DNA of 64,000 nucleotides from Semisulcospira habei (GCA_036245525.1 BTPG01000002.1:168164547-168228546), one strand, 5' to 3'; positions 1 to 10,368 are shown, counted from the stretch's first letter. Notes: generated by a model from the sequence alone, not told the origin. Numbers and translations: made by a program.

Positions 1-155
1 TGTCAGAACGCAACACATAAAATAGTAATACTTTACAGGTTTACGAACAAGCTGAAAAGTGTGTAAGCCTGTACATAAGGCTTTGTCACGACGAGTTACT
101 GAGATAACCGCGATCTAACGACTAAAATTGTATTTAGGGCGCTGACAAAGCAAAA

Positions 156-265
156 CCCCAGTGCGCAAAAGGCCATCGGGCCGAAGTCGGCCGCTGTTGG
201 CCCGGGCACGGCCGTGCCCGGGCCAACGGCGGCCGACCGTCGGCCCGTGCCATTTGCGCAGTGGG
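156..265. mobile_element. Family A palindromic MITE, copy 1
   Basis: Near-perfect inverted repeat centred at about 210 (core GCACGGCCGTGC). The outer ends read CCCAGTGCGCAAA and its complement. The same outer ends (consensus CCCAGTAAGCAAAA) recur at 881, 9146, 12990, 19455, 21691 and 23050. No coding capacity, so it is called a non-autonomous hairpin element. The mobilising superfamily is not clear because no target duplication is obvious. Confidence 0.7.
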
Positions 266-404
266 ATGTTCTCCTCCGGTGCCGGAGGGCATTTGGTCAC
301 CAGTCACATCCTGTTGTTTTTTTTTTTCCCGTTGAGTTTCCCAGCGGGCCACGGCGGCCACGTCGACACGATGACCTTTTGCCGCGTTGTCATGACTGTT
401 TTTC

Positions 405-720
405 ATTATCAGTTTTGCTGTTGTTGTTGCTGCTGTTGTTGTTGTAACGTCTGTTTTTATCTGTCAGTTTTATTGCTGTTGTGTTGTTGTTGTTGTGCTG
501 TTATGGTGTTGTAGTTGCTGTTGTTGTTGTTGCTGCTGCTGTTGTTATTCTAGGAACATCTGTTTCTTGATAAGTTTCTTCTTGTTGTTGCAGCTGTTGC
601 TCAGTGTTGTTGTCGTTGTTGTTGTCACTGTAGTTGTTCTTGATACGTCTGTTTTTCTTGTTAGTTTGTTGTTGTCGTTGGTGTTGTTGTTGTCGTTGCT
701 GCTGATGTTATTGATGGCAT
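405..720. repeat. TTG/CTG-rich degenerate microsatellite
   Basis: About 300 bp of imperfect GTT/GCT trinucleotide repeats broken by three related T-rich spacers (variants of TCTGTTTTTCTTGTTAGTTT near 450, 560 and 645). The spacing suggests a microsatellite that was itself tandemly duplicated. Reading frames across it are compositional artefacts. Confidence 0.8.
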
Positions 721-880
721 GTTTAACTGTGCCTAACTCGATATGACCCATGTGTTCACGTGTAAATGTCACGTTAACCTCTCGTGCGTGCAGCGAAACT
801 GTGATTTAGGCAGTACTGCTTGGCTGTGTTCTCGGGACGGTACCCGTGGGCGTTGGCCAGCTTTTGTGTTCACCCTTGTT

Positions 881-945
881 CCCAGTATGCAATAGCTATC
901 GGGCTGAAGTGGCCCACTGCGGCCGACAGCCTTTTGCGTACTGGG
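881..945. mobile_element. Family A palindromic MITE, internally deleted copy
   Basis: Begins CCCAGTATGCAATAG and ends TTTTGCGTACTGGG. It carries the GGGCTGAAGT and GCGGCCGACAG arm pieces of family A but lacks the central palindrome. Confidence 0.6.
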
Positions 946-1011
946 CTTTTATGATGTGCCATGGTGCTAACGGCCTCGTTTAATGTCAGATCACTGTCTG
1001 ATGCTGTTCTA

Positions 1012-1225
1012 TTAACTCATTGTACCCCAACACCGAAATCCCCAAATTTTGCCGTTGTTCTCTGAAGACTGCATTGCAGTGCAGGACACAGATCGACCAT
1101 GATAGTTCAAGGGTGATGCCAGAATAGCTTGGCGCCCATAGGCGCCAAGCTATTCTGGCATCACCCTTGAACTATCATGGTCGAGCCTAAACTTGCTGTG
1201 GTGTGTCTGGGGTAGAATGAGTTAA
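1012..1225. mobile_element. Family B hairpin MITE (subfamily B2)
   Basis: The element is bounded by TTAA on both sides and its ends read TTAACTCATT and GGTAGAATGAGTTAA. The centre is a long hairpin: GGTGATGCCAGAATAGC then TTGGCGCC, a short CATA loop, and the complementary arm. The hairpin is offset toward the right end. This 214-bp layout is repeated at many places in the window. The TTAA flank and CYC start resemble piggyBac-type non-autonomous elements (inference). Confidence 0.8.
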
Positions 1226-1239
1226 AGCTTTATAATATT

Positions 1240-1300
1240 ATTGGTGGTGGTGGTGGTGGTGATGTTGTGGTGGTGAGTTTGTTGTTGTTGTTGTTGTGTG
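1240..1300. repeat. GGT/GTT trinucleotide repeat
   Basis: Short imperfect (GGT)n and (GTT)n tract following the family B element. No other feature was seen between 1301 and 1626. Confidence 0.7.
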
Positions 1301-1626
1301 CTGGTGTTGGGGCTGGTGGCAATTTTGAAATGCTTTCATATCTGCTTCCTGTTAATGGCTGACCTTCACTTTCTGGTTCATCTTATCAGTTACTCAATCG
1401 AATAGAAACTCGTGGACACGAACAAGAAAACAGAAATTGTGCCAGTTAGCCCATTGGGCTGTGGCCAGAAACAAAATAGACCAGTCAGTGTATCTGCTAT
1501 ATCTATGTAATATGAACCATACGGCAATGCACAGGATTCTTACCATTTCGTGTACGTTCATTTCGGAAATGTGAGGCTTACAACAGGAAGTTGTCGCTTA
1601 TTGGCAAGGATAATATTATAATTATG

Positions 1627-1778
1627 TTATTGGTATCAGGGGTTTTTGCTACAGGCCGACCCTTGTAGGAATCGGGTTGTCAAAATAACCACTGTGCCCT
1701 TCGGTCTTCGGGGTACAACGGTATTGTCCTCCCGAAGGCATGTAAGGTTCTGTGCAGCAAACCACTGCTACCAATAAC
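1627..1778. mobile_element. Family G palindromic element, copy 1
   Basis: Ends read TTATTGGTATCAGGGG and CACTGCTACCAATAA in inverted orientation. The middle carries the inverted pair CCCTTCGGTCTTCGGGG-like and CCTCCCGAAGGCATG. A cleaner copy lies at 58398-58545 and partial ones at 58283 and 54416. Confidence 0.65.
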
Positions 1779-2600
1779 GTATTTACCTTCTTCTGCGAAG
1801 AACATCAATTCGTTTGAATGAAACAGAGCGCATGGAGAAAAGTAACCAAGCCTGAAGGCGGGCTAGGCGAGACAGCGCTCAGCTCGTCGGAAGGATCGGG
1901 AAAAACTGGCTCGTTACCGAATTTGCCTCGTTAACTCGGTCGGGCGGACAGCTGGAAAACTGTCCACCAGGTGAGACGATCGTCGACACCATGCATACGA
2001 TCTAGCACCCGCTCACACAATCTCCAGACTTCCAGGCATACTCCCCACATCCAGTCACCCTCCCGAAAGGCAAAAGCCCGAGACGTCACTTGCATTGCAA
2101 GGGCACTTTATGGCTATAAAATGCCGGAAAAATGAGAGCAGACAAAAGTTGTCTGCGGACTGCGTAACAAAGAAATATGGGGGCAGAAAAACGCCAAGGC
2201 CCTGGGCCCCTGACCCATCCACCTGAGGGCTGGGGGCAGACGCACATGTTCGGGCCACTCATATGAGGGGTTTTCCCCCCGAGTATTTAGGCTGCCCTCC
2301 GCCAGCAGAATTAGTTCAGAATGTAATAAATTGGTCGAGTGTTCTTGCTCTGAAGTGACTCCCGTGGAAAGCAGTCAAAATTTTCAAGTGTGGGAAAAGT
2401 TGCAACCCAAATAGTTGTTTTCTTGTATCCATGGGTTGTAAAGCAAGCAGCCATAGCCGTAGATCCGTAGTAGTACACACGCAAGTCAGCAAGGTCATGC
2501 CGTGACCGCTTTGTCAGTATCGCTCTGCAAACTTTAGATTACCATCAGAGGTAAAGGGTAGTGCCTGATTGATCGGGCTGTACACCCTTTAGCCAGACCT
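1779..2600. other. No recognisable feature
   Basis: Mixed-composition sequence with no coding signal, structured repeat or RNA gene that I can support. Short open frames here lack any recognisable protein feature. Confidence 0.5.
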
Positions 2601-2604
2601 TTAG

Positions 2605-2815
2605 ATGGGATGATCGGTCGACCCAGCGGCAGATTGCCGGCAGTGCCTAATCAGTTGCTTGTATTGCACAGTGCAGGTTTAACAGAAGAAACGTCTAAAC
2701 TGTTAATATGGCACTTCCCATAGGCTATGATGGTCAGTCGACCCAACAAATGATTGCTCACCGGCAGTGTCTAATCAGCTGCTCGTATTGCGTAGTGCTT
2801 AGCAGAAGAAATTTG
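2605..2815. repeat. Degenerate tandem duplication, two ~115-bp units
   Basis: The segment at 2605-2690 (GATCGGTCGACCCAGCGG, then GGCAGTGCCTAATCAG and CAGAAGAAA) is repeated with divergence at 2725-2812 (GATGGTCAGTCGACCCAACA, GGCAGTGTCTAATCAG, CAGAAGAAA). Confidence 0.65.
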
Positions 2816-2857
2816 GGAGTCGTCCAGTTAATTACTTATCAGGAGACGGAGAAAACA

Positions 2858-2952
2858 TGATAGAAAACATGATAGTTTAGCATGATAGTTAAAAAATAGT
2901 GCCAGATCTGGCACTACTTTTGAACTATCGTCACAGTGCTCGATCCATAAAT
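2858..2952. mobile_element. Family B hairpin remnant
   Basis: Retains CATGATAGTT, AATAGTGCCAGA, the complementary TCTGGCACTACTTTTGAACTATC and CGATCC. The GC-rich tip of the hairpin is deleted. No other feature was seen from here to 3536. Confidence 0.55.
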
Positions 2953-3537
2953 TGTTGTACTGTCAGTGTCAGGACCAGATGAAATCAGGATAAGGCATTT
3001 CAGTGGCACAGGAAACGAAATAGCTTTAAAGCGACCCGCTCCAGGGAGGGCCGTTTTGACTGCGAAAATTCAACGATGCGACGTGTTCTCGATGTTGTCT
3101 ACCCTTCGATAGTAGGCACACGTCCCAGAGGTTTTCTACTGCACCGGCATCGGTGGAACTCTCCTGCGTACAAAGGCGAAGAAGCTCACAAAGTTCTTTT
3201 ATTAGGACATTCAAACTTCATAAGTGTAAGTTATCCTTTCTGTGCAGCATTATGGTGTGAAGGATGCAATGTGCGAACTATTTTCATTTGATATATTAAT
3301 TATCATGGTATTGCCTGGAGCAGGTCCCTTTAAGACTACGTCATAAAGTTTCAGCTCAGTAGGAGGCGGGTCGACCGCCATGGTATATCCGAACTGTCCT
3401 TTAGGCACCAAGCAGTTGTCTGTCATCACTTTTGAGCTATCTCAGTTGCTCGGTTCGTATCGGGCGTCAGTCGTTGTGTGTCAAGGCTAAACTTGGCGCG
3501 CGGTAAAGGAACTCTGTCAGTGGCACAGATAATGAAC

Positions 3538-3660
3538 TGTTTTAACTCATTCAAGGGACCCCGTATCAATAGCTGCGAAAGTGTCGTATAGCGTTGCCGA
3601 AGGCAACGCTATACGACACTTCCGCAGCTATTGATGTGGGGCGCCTTGAATGAGTTAACC
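3538..3660. mobile_element. TTAA-flanked hairpin MITE with a distinct core
   Basis: Outer ends TTAACTCATTCAAGG and CCTTGAATGAGTTAA match family B termini, but the core is unrelated. It is a stem of about 34 bp (AATAGCTGCGAAAGTGTCGT onward through AGCGTTGCC) with one A/C mismatch, folding over a GAA loop. It has the shape of a long perfect hairpin RNA, though no transcription evidence is visible. Confidence 0.75.
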
Positions 3661-3704
3661 ATAGCAGACTGACAGCCCTGCAACCTAGTATTGACGCAGA
3701 AAGT

Positions 3705-4376
<672 letters not shown>

Positions 4377-4532
4377 GTCTGCCTAAAGAAGAATCACGTG
4401 ACCGGCGAGTTGCCGGCATCTACCGGCTCGCATTCAGCGATTGACCAGAATGCTTGAGGGTGTCTCTGTGTTGATTTTGAAACAAAATACTACGTCACTT
4501 CCGTAGGTATGCAGGGAAATGAATACCACACG

Positions 4533-5457
4533 ATAGGGGCCTGACGATCGAGCTTTTACTGAATGTGAATAGCGCTGCGCCAACGGGAGCGCAATCGGCC
4601 ACCACACAAACTCAATACTATAACACAAAGGCAGAAAGCTACATCACACGCGAAAATCACAATGAAGCGATGCACGGTGATTCCAGAAGCAGTTTTCAAC
4701 GTTCAACGTTATCCACCTAAACCCCGAAAGGCGGAACAAACTCAGTAGACATATTGACACAAATCTATACCAACCTTGTCCGCCGACCAGAATCGAAAGT
4801 TCAGTATCAAGGCTTTTTGCACAGTCAAGCATCATACATGCAGCCGTCCCTTTACTGGACTCTGTCTCGGCCCAGAAATAAGTGTCTTCGGATTGGTTTA
4901 TGTAAATTAGCATATCGTGTGAAATTAAAATAAAAGTAGATCTAAACTGGCTCCATGACTTTCCGAAGAAGAATTTGCAAAGTAATAACAGTAAACTTTT
5001 AACATTCAGCCCGACGCACGTATTTCCCAAATTTTGGAGGTGTCATCTAATGACTTTGCACCAGTTGCAGGAGATGGATCGACCAGGATAATTCAAGGGC
5101 AGTGCCAGATTAGTTTGGCGCCGACAGGCGCCAAGCTAATCTGGCACTATCCTTGAATTATCATGGTCGATCCATCTCCTGCTGTAGTGCGTCAGGGCTG
5201 AATGGGTTAAACAACGGACGTAAAGGAAAGCAGCTTGGCCTCTTTCACGGCACTCCGCTAAAGGGTTTAGAACCAGACTCTAGGTGTTCAGAAAGAGGTC
5301 GGTGCATTCTGGGATTTTTCGCGTCTTTCTAGATTATGGCGCGTGCCGTAGCTTTCTGCCCTTGCGTTATAATATTGTGTTTCTGTGGTGGCCGGGTGCA
5401 CAAACGGTGGCGCAACGGTATTCGCATTAAGTAAAAACTCAGTCGTCAAGTCCCTAT
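4533..5457. mobile_element. Long-TIR element, family T copy 1
   Basis: The left arm from ATAGGGGCCTGACGATCGAG matches, in inverted orientation, the right arm ending CAGTCGTCAAGTCCCTAT. Both arms carry TGCGCCAACGG- or CCGTTGCGCCA-like blocks and GCAGAAAGCTAC. Similarity continues outward on both sides (CGTCACTTCC near 4493 and its complement near 5490), so the true ends may lie beyond these coordinates. The interior matches 59520-59830. A family B hairpin (4999-5210) has inserted in the middle. No transposase frame is seen. Confidence 0.6.
4999..5210. mobile_element. Family B hairpin MITE (subfamily B1)
   Basis: Bounded by TTAACATTCAGCCCGACG and GTCAGGGCTGAATGGGTTAA. The hairpin arms read ATAATTCAAGGGCAGTGCC and the complement, with a GACAG loop flanked by GGCGCC. 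It lies inside the family T long-TIR element. Confidence 0.8.
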
Positions 5458-5559
5458 GGGCCTTTGCAATCTTGTTCCTGCAAACTAACAAGGAAGTGAC
5501 GTGTATTGTGTTTATTGTTCCATGTTGAGTATACACATTCGGTCTCGATAACTTTATCA

Positions 5560-6035
5560 GTCGCAACTAATGACTGGAAAGAAAGATTCGCTTTTTACTT
5601 CCGGGTTACCATAACTAAATCCATTTCCCACTGCAATAGGACTTGATGGCCCCAGAAACTGCCTATGCCATCTTCAATACCTATGTTCCTTTGACGGCTG
5701 TTGCGTTTTCTACGCGTATGGGATGCTCGCGCAAATCTAGGCTAGCCCACGCACAGCTTTGGCTGTTGACATCGGCCCAGTTGCCTTTTGCTGGCTAGGA
5801 GAAGAAAATCATGTCTTTATATAGAGAAGAGAGCAACACCTGCTGGTTCCATCCACACTGAAGGACTTGGGAGACAATCTACTGAACTAGGTAAGTATCT
5901 GGGTGACCGAGCATTTACTTATGAATACTGTAGTGCTTAGACAACGGCGTTCGAGTGGATTACCGAAAAGCTGTTCACCGAGCAGGTCCCTGTTATACCT
6001 TTTCATCCCGATACACCCATTGCTTGAAATAAATT
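5560..6035. other. No recognisable feature
   Basis: No gene, repeat family or structured RNA recognised in this stretch. Confidence 0.4.
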
Positions 6036-6210
6036 TGGCTGATGGTTCAAGGGTGGTGCCAGAATAGCTTGGCGCCTTAGGCGCCAAGCTATTCTGGCAC
6101 CACCCTTGAACTAAAGCAGTTGATCTGTCTCCTAATCTGTAATGTATTCTTCATAGGACAATAAGGAAAATTTGTACAAAATCAGCCTCAGGATGTAACG
6201 GGTTATTTCG
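6036..6210. mobile_element. Family B hairpin MITE (subfamily B3)
   Basis: Hairpin GGTTCAAGGGTGGTGCCAG to its complement with a TTA loop. It is followed by a right-hand arm (CTAAAGCAGTTGATCTGT, ATCAGCCTCAGGATGTAACGG) shared with the copies at 9770 and 63025. The TTAA boundary is decayed. Confidence 0.65.
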
Positions 6211-6305
6211 AGGATCCTGGAAAGCGACGTTCTCTGACCATCCCTACTGTACCAAAAGACATACGAGGTGAACAGTTTTTCTGTAATGCACGAGAGCCCC
6301 ATTGC

Positions 6306-6665
6306 CTAACTCGTGGCGTCCCAGGTGCGAAATACCCACATTTTGGAGTTGTCCTCTGAGGACTGCATTACAATTCAGGAGAAAGATCGACCATGATAGT
6401 TCAAGGATGGTGACAGAATAGCTTGGCGCCTATAGGCGCCAAGCTATTCTGGCACCATCCTTGAACTATCATGGTCGAGTCATATCTTGCTATGAAAGGA
6501 AAACAGAAAATAGAGGTTGAAACCCCTTTAAGTTAAAAACATGTTTCAAACTTAAAGGGTTTTCAACAGGCTCTATTTTCTGTTTTCCTTTCACGTGAAA
6601 CCCTTGAGTGGGCAACTGTTTTACTATAATATCTTGCTGTGGTGTTCCGGGGCTGAATGCGTTAA
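6306..6665. mobile_element. Family B hairpin MITE interrupted by a second palindrome
   Basis: The left end TAACTCGTGGCGTCCCAG and right end GGGGCTGAATGCGTTAA delimit a family B2 copy with its usual GGCGCC-TATA-GGCGCC hairpin. It is expanded by a 137-bp insertion at 6492-6628 flanked by the 10-bp direct repeat ATATCTTGCT. Confidence 0.8.
6492..6628. mobile_element. Nested palindromic insertion with 10-bp target duplication
   Basis: Flanked by ATATCTTGCT at 6482-6491 and 6629-6638. It contains inverted arms TGAAAGGAAAACAGAAAATA (6493 onward) and the complement ending at about 6594. A 9-10-bp duplication would fit a Mutator-type non-autonomous element, but the termini are short and the superfamily is an inference. 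Confidence 0.7.
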
Positions 6666-7130
6666 GCAGTCTATACCACGCGCCTCCTTCTACTTACTAT
6701 TTTCGTGGGCTGAAATGTGATCCAAACGGCCTTCCGCGGCGTGTTTACGTCTGACTCCACAAAAAGTACAATTAATGTGCTTCAGATGCCAACAAACCCG
6801 ATAATTATCCATCATACAATCCGATAATTCACGAAAAAAAAACCCACAACAAAAACAAAAAAACCAAACTCAAACGGCCCAACCATCTTCTATCCTGTTT
6901 CTGCCACGAATTTCATTCAGATCACTCTAGACACTTCCACAGAAACTCCTGTGCTTTCGCCAGACACCGCCCACTGCTTTCTATCAGTGCGTAAGTCTAT
7001 GACTATAGTAGTAATACTAATAGACTTATGATACACGTTACGCGAATAGGAATACCCAGCAAAGAAAGAAGCGCGCTTAGAAAGGACAGTTTATTTAGTA
7101 AATTTATTGAGATGTTACACGAAAAGCATT
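6666..7130. other. No recognisable feature
   Basis: A/C-rich anonymous sequence with no gene or repeat recognised. Confidence 0.4.
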
Positions 7131-7265
7131 TGGGGGGTTCGGGGGTGGGGGAGTTGGGAGATGGGGATGGGGGTGGGGGGTGGGGGAGGGGGGCGGTTGG
7201 GGGGGTGGTGGTGGTGGTGGTGGGAGGGGGTGGGGGGTGGGTGGGTGGGCATATGGGGGTGGGTC
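7130..7265. repeat. G-rich GGGGT/GGT tract
   Basis: About 130 bp of strongly strand-biased GGGGGTGGGG and GGTGGT repeats on the plus strand, with many G-runs of three or more. It has clear G-quadruplex potential. Proline-rich or glycine-rich frames across it are artefacts of composition. Confidence 0.8.
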
Positions 7266-7467
7266 TGTGCATAGAGGTGAGAAGATATTGTGGGCGCCCG
7301 TTGACGTCATCAACACGCTATTTTCAACGCCGGGTTGTCGACTGAAATGTTGTATAAAGTTGTATGGCCACGCCGATAAAGCTAAGCTCTAACAACTTTT
7401 CAGTCGACAACCCAGCGTGCTTGGGTGCGCCATCCTCGGGGTGAAATCTTTTTCGGATTTAAGTCTG

Positions 7468-7682
7468 TTAACCCCTTCACTGCCACCGGAAGTATATCTG
7501 GTTTGTGAAATCTTTGTTCATTCAACGACCAAAAGCCGCAACCGTCTAAGGAACATGAGTACGTATTGGTCTCAGCAAGAGGCATAGATCCTCATGAGCC
7601 CCCGCAATTGCGGGGACTCATGAGGATCTATACCTCTTGCAGTTGGGTGGTGTTCAATGTTTCTCGGCAGTGAAGGGGTTAA
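7468..7682. mobile_element. Family C hairpin MITE, copy 1
   Basis: A 215-bp element bounded by TTAA, with ends TTAACCCCTTCACTGCC and CGGCAGTGAAGGGGTTAA. The central hairpin is AGCAAGAGGCATAGATCCTC, ATGAGCCCCCGCAATTGCGG and the complementary arm. The layout is that of family B (TTAA, C-rich terminus, off-centre hairpin), but the sequence is different. Confidence 0.85.
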
Positions 7683-7711
7683 TACGTAAAATGATGTCAC
7701 ATCAGACCAGC

Positions 7712-7732
7712 ACACACACACACACACACACA

Positions 7733-7777
<45 letters not shown>

Positions 7778-7808
7778 AAACAAACACACACACACACACA
7801 CACGCACG

Positions 7809-7894
<86 letters not shown>
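7712..7894. repeat. (CA)n microsatellite
   Basis: About 180 bp of CA repeat with CGCA and ACAAACA interruptions, lying between two family C hairpin elements. Confidence 0.95.
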
Positions 7895-7895
<1 letters not shown>

Positions 7896-7935
7896 CATGC
7901 AGTGCGAGTTTAATGAGGTCAGTCTACGCAACACG

Positions 7936-8149
7936 CTAACTACTTCACTGCCAGTGGACGCGGAGGGTGTTTCTGAAATGTTTGTTCCTTCTACTCCAAA
8001 GAGCCCCTGACGCCCCAGGAACATAGATTCAAATTGGTCTCAGCAAGAGGCATGGATCCCCATGAGCCCCCGCAGTTGCGGGGGCTCATGAGGATCCATG
8101 CCTCTTGCGGCAGGTCGTGTTGACTTTTTCTCGGTAGTGAAGAGGTTAA
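7936..8149. mobile_element. Family C hairpin MITE, copy 2
   Basis: Ends CTAACTACTTCACTGCC and CGGTAGTGAAGAGGTTAA. The hairpin AGCAAGAGGCATGGATCC to its complement shows paired changes relative to copy 1 (CATGGATCC/GGATCCATG versus CATAGATCC/GGATCTATA). The element ends 45 bp before the first coding ATG of the phospholipase-like gene. Confidence 0.85.
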
Positions 8150-8194
8150 AACACACGCAGACAGCGCAGACAGTCTTGATTGTCCCCCTTTAGG

Positions 8195-8359
8195 ATGTCG
8201 TGGCTGTGGTGTTTTCTGCTCCTGGGCGTGATGGCAGCGGTACAGGGAGATAACTGTGACACGCACGCCAACGGGTGCAGTATTCCGCTTGACCTCTACC
8301 TGCCCTACAAGGTCACCTTCACACACTCTTGTAATCGTCACGACATCTGCTACGGATGT
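8195..8359 (+). CDS. Secreted phospholipase A2-like (conodipine/group IX type), coding exon 1
   Basis: First coding exon of a probable secreted phospholipase A2, a family that hydrolyses the sn-2 acyl bond of glycerophospholipids in a Ca2+-dependent way outside the cell. The ATG at 8195 opens a typical signal peptide (WLWCFLLLGVMAAVQG) followed by a cysteine-bearing mature start. The exon ends with the active-site motif CNRHDICYGC, which holds the catalytic His-Asp pair. The donor GTAAGT follows at 8360 in phase 0. A pyrimidine-rich tract and TTTAG just before the ATG suggest a splice acceptor and an untranslated upstream exon. The length (55 residues here, about 129 in total) is near that of conodipine-type precursors. 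In non-cone gastropods such genes may be digestive or defensive rather than venom components, so toxin function is not implied. Confidence 0.8.
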
Positions 8360-9145
8360 GTAAGTCTGGGTGGTTTACAGTTCATCCCTAGTGTGGATCT
8401 GTAACATTTTGCACGTCTTACAGATCTATAAACTTTAACATATGAATTATGAGAGTGCTTGGGAATTCTGCCGCCAGCTGTAGGAGATTTTTCGAAGCCA
8501 ACAACTGCCAACTAATTATCCCTCTGCATTGCAGCGAATATTTCAGGTTGGGCCAAAAAATACTTCAAGACATAGCCGCTATGACTATGACTGGTAGGTA
8601 CTGGCTGTTAAAATTTACGTGCAATTCGACCCTGGCGCCTAGAGGAGATTCAGTTGCCGGCATCAAGTAGTTGCCGTCATCAGGACAGTGGGTTGAATAT
8701 TGCACGTAATTTGCCAGGACCTGCCTGACACAGTCCAGCGAAAATCTCGCTGCAGAGCTAGAACAGTGGTTGGCAGACACTGGCCAGGAAACGCTTCCTG
8801 CAACTCAGTGGCGGCTGTCCTTTTATGATTGCACGGCTCACTAGATCTAGGAGGGGTGTGTGGCGTGGTGGTGGGGTAGGGTAGAGAGGGGTAAAGAAAT
8901 AATTCCTAGGGTCACTTTCAGCGTAGCGGCAGGTTTACGTCACTTGGTCACGTCAGTTGATTTGGTAATGCATACTTTAGGTGAGTGGCAAGCCCAAGGG
9001 ACCGAGCCTCACGCCAGATCCACTCTGACAGTCATTCTGGCGTGGTAGTCAGCAACACGCCAAAGGCCGAGGTCAGTCAACGCTGATCAGTGTTGGCATC
9101 TGTGCCAAAGTGACCGAGTGACTCTATCGTCAGGATCGACCTGGA

Positions 9146-9253
9146 CCCAGCAAGCAAAGCTATCGGGCAGACGTCGGCTGCAGTTGGCCCGCGCACAACT
9201 GTGCGCGGGCCAACTGCAGCCGACGCCTGCCCATTGACCTTTTGCGTAATCGG
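9146..9253. mobile_element. Family A palindromic MITE, copy 3
   Basis: Starts CCCAGCAAGCAAAGC and ends CCTTTTGCGTAATCGG. The arms GTCGGCTGCAGTTGGCCCGC and complement meet at GCACAACTGTGC. It lies in the phospholipase-like gene intron. Confidence 0.75.
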
Positions 9254-9290
9254 AGTCATTTTAGCGTGCTAAGCCATAGAGACCCCGGCT

Positions 9291-9628
9291 GAGTCCGAAA
9301 TAGCGTCGGAGCTTGCAGATCGAAGGGAACAGCTGGGTCGTGGGTTCGAGCACACGTCCTGGCCCTGGTAGCTGGACTCGCAGCCCAGGGGGAAAATACG
9401 AGCTTGTTTAAGTAGCATGTCCGTTGAACGTTTCTGGTCAATCAAAGTGGCACAGTTGCAATGCGTCTGAATTGATCAGTGTTCAGGTAGTACTCCACAG
9501 GCAATAGCTGTCCCTGTCCCCCATAACCCGCCCGTTAGGACCGTCCATTGTCACTCCGGTGCCGCGGACGTTAAACCCCAAACTAAAGAATGAACCAAAC
9601 AACCAACCAACCAACCAACCAACCAACC
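9291..9628 (+). mobile_element. tRNA-derived SINE with 13-bp target duplication
   Basis: Flanked by the exact 13-bp direct repeat AGAGACCCCGGCT at 9278-9290 and 9629-9641. The head contains a Pol III-like box A (TAGCGTCGGAGC region, about 9301) and a box B core GGGTTCGAGCAC near 9343. The tail reads CGCGGACGTTAAACCCCAAA and then an (AACC)n run. The tail resembles the 3' ends of I-like LINEs, as at 52117-52140, so mobilisation by such a LINE is likely (inference). About 338 bp long. Confidence 0.75.
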
Positions 9629-9769
9629 AGAGACCCCGGCTTAATCTGGCGTGAAAGACATTTTCAAGGTTTCAGACTGTCATTTTATTATGGGAATTTG
9701 TGAGTCGTTATAAGGGTCACTATATAACCCTTATCATTCGGAATACACCAGTGTGTGAAATAAGTTTAA

Positions 9770-9870
9770 CTAAAATAGTTCAAGGGTAGTGCCAAGCTAT
9801 TCTGGCACCATCCTTGAACTAAAGCCATTGGTCCGTATCCTATCCTTATCTGTAAGTACTATAATGTAGC
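9770..9870. mobile_element. Family B3 hairpin with one arm tip deleted
   Basis: Contains TAGTTCAAGGGTAGTGCC joined directly to AAGCTATTCTGGCACC, so the apical GGCGCC stem of the left arm is lost. The right flank GAACTAAAGCCATTGGTCCG matches the 6036 copy. Confidence 0.6.
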
Positions 9871-10154
9871 TTGCATAATGGCAGTGTGCAAAGTTGAAGT
9901 TTTTAGCCTGAGTATGATTTGGGTTAAGCTAACTACTCCGTGGCAGGCTTTCATTGCTAGAATTCGCCAATACAACGGGTTTTCAAGGTTGTCTTGCCTC
10001 ATCGAAGACTTGTCTACTCATCTTTTCGCAACCCATGTGAGCAGGCACACGTACCGGGTACCCGAGGTTTTCCTTCCTTTTGAGCCTGAGCGTAACGGAA
10101 GCAGCTCTCCTGTGTGCAACAGAGACGAAGAGCTTAAAAGTCTTAGATTTTACG

Positions 10155-10368
10155 ATATATATTCAGAGCCCGACGGCCGTATTTCCCTAATTTTGGATGC
10201 GTCACCTAATGACTATGCAACAGTTGCAGGAGATGGATCGACCATGATAATTCAAGGCCAGTGCAGATTAGCTTGGCGCCGACAGGCGCCAAGCTAATCT
10301 GGCACTACCCTTGAATTATCATGGTCGACCCATCTCCTGCTGTTGTGCGTCAGGGCTGGATGGGTTAA
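10155..10368. mobile_element. Family B1 hairpin MITE
   Basis: Begins ATTCAGAGCCCGACGGCC and ends GTCAGGGCTGGATGGGTTAA. The hairpin has a GACAG loop between GGCGCC blocks. It sits 210 bp upstream of coding exon 2 of the phospholipase-like gene. An open frame running through it from 9878 is incidental. Confidence 0.8.

Noticed and set aside
161..772. Leucine/cysteine-rich frames over the TTG/CTG tract
   Set aside because: Caused by repeat composition; no conserved protein features.
6050..6113. Hairpins as transcription terminators or microRNA genes
   Set aside because: They occur in many dispersed copies with transposon-like ends, so mobile element origin explains them; no evidence of processing is available from sequence.
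8449..8670. Possible extra exon in the phospholipase gene intron (CTGCATTGCAG acceptor near 8535, GTAGGT donor near 8595)
   Set aside because: The two accepted exons join directly through the conserved active-site helix, so a middle exon would break the fold; frames there show no family similarity.
9878..10297. 139-residue plus-strand frame
   Set aside because: Its second half is the family B hairpin element and its first half matches nothing recognisable; it lies in an intron.
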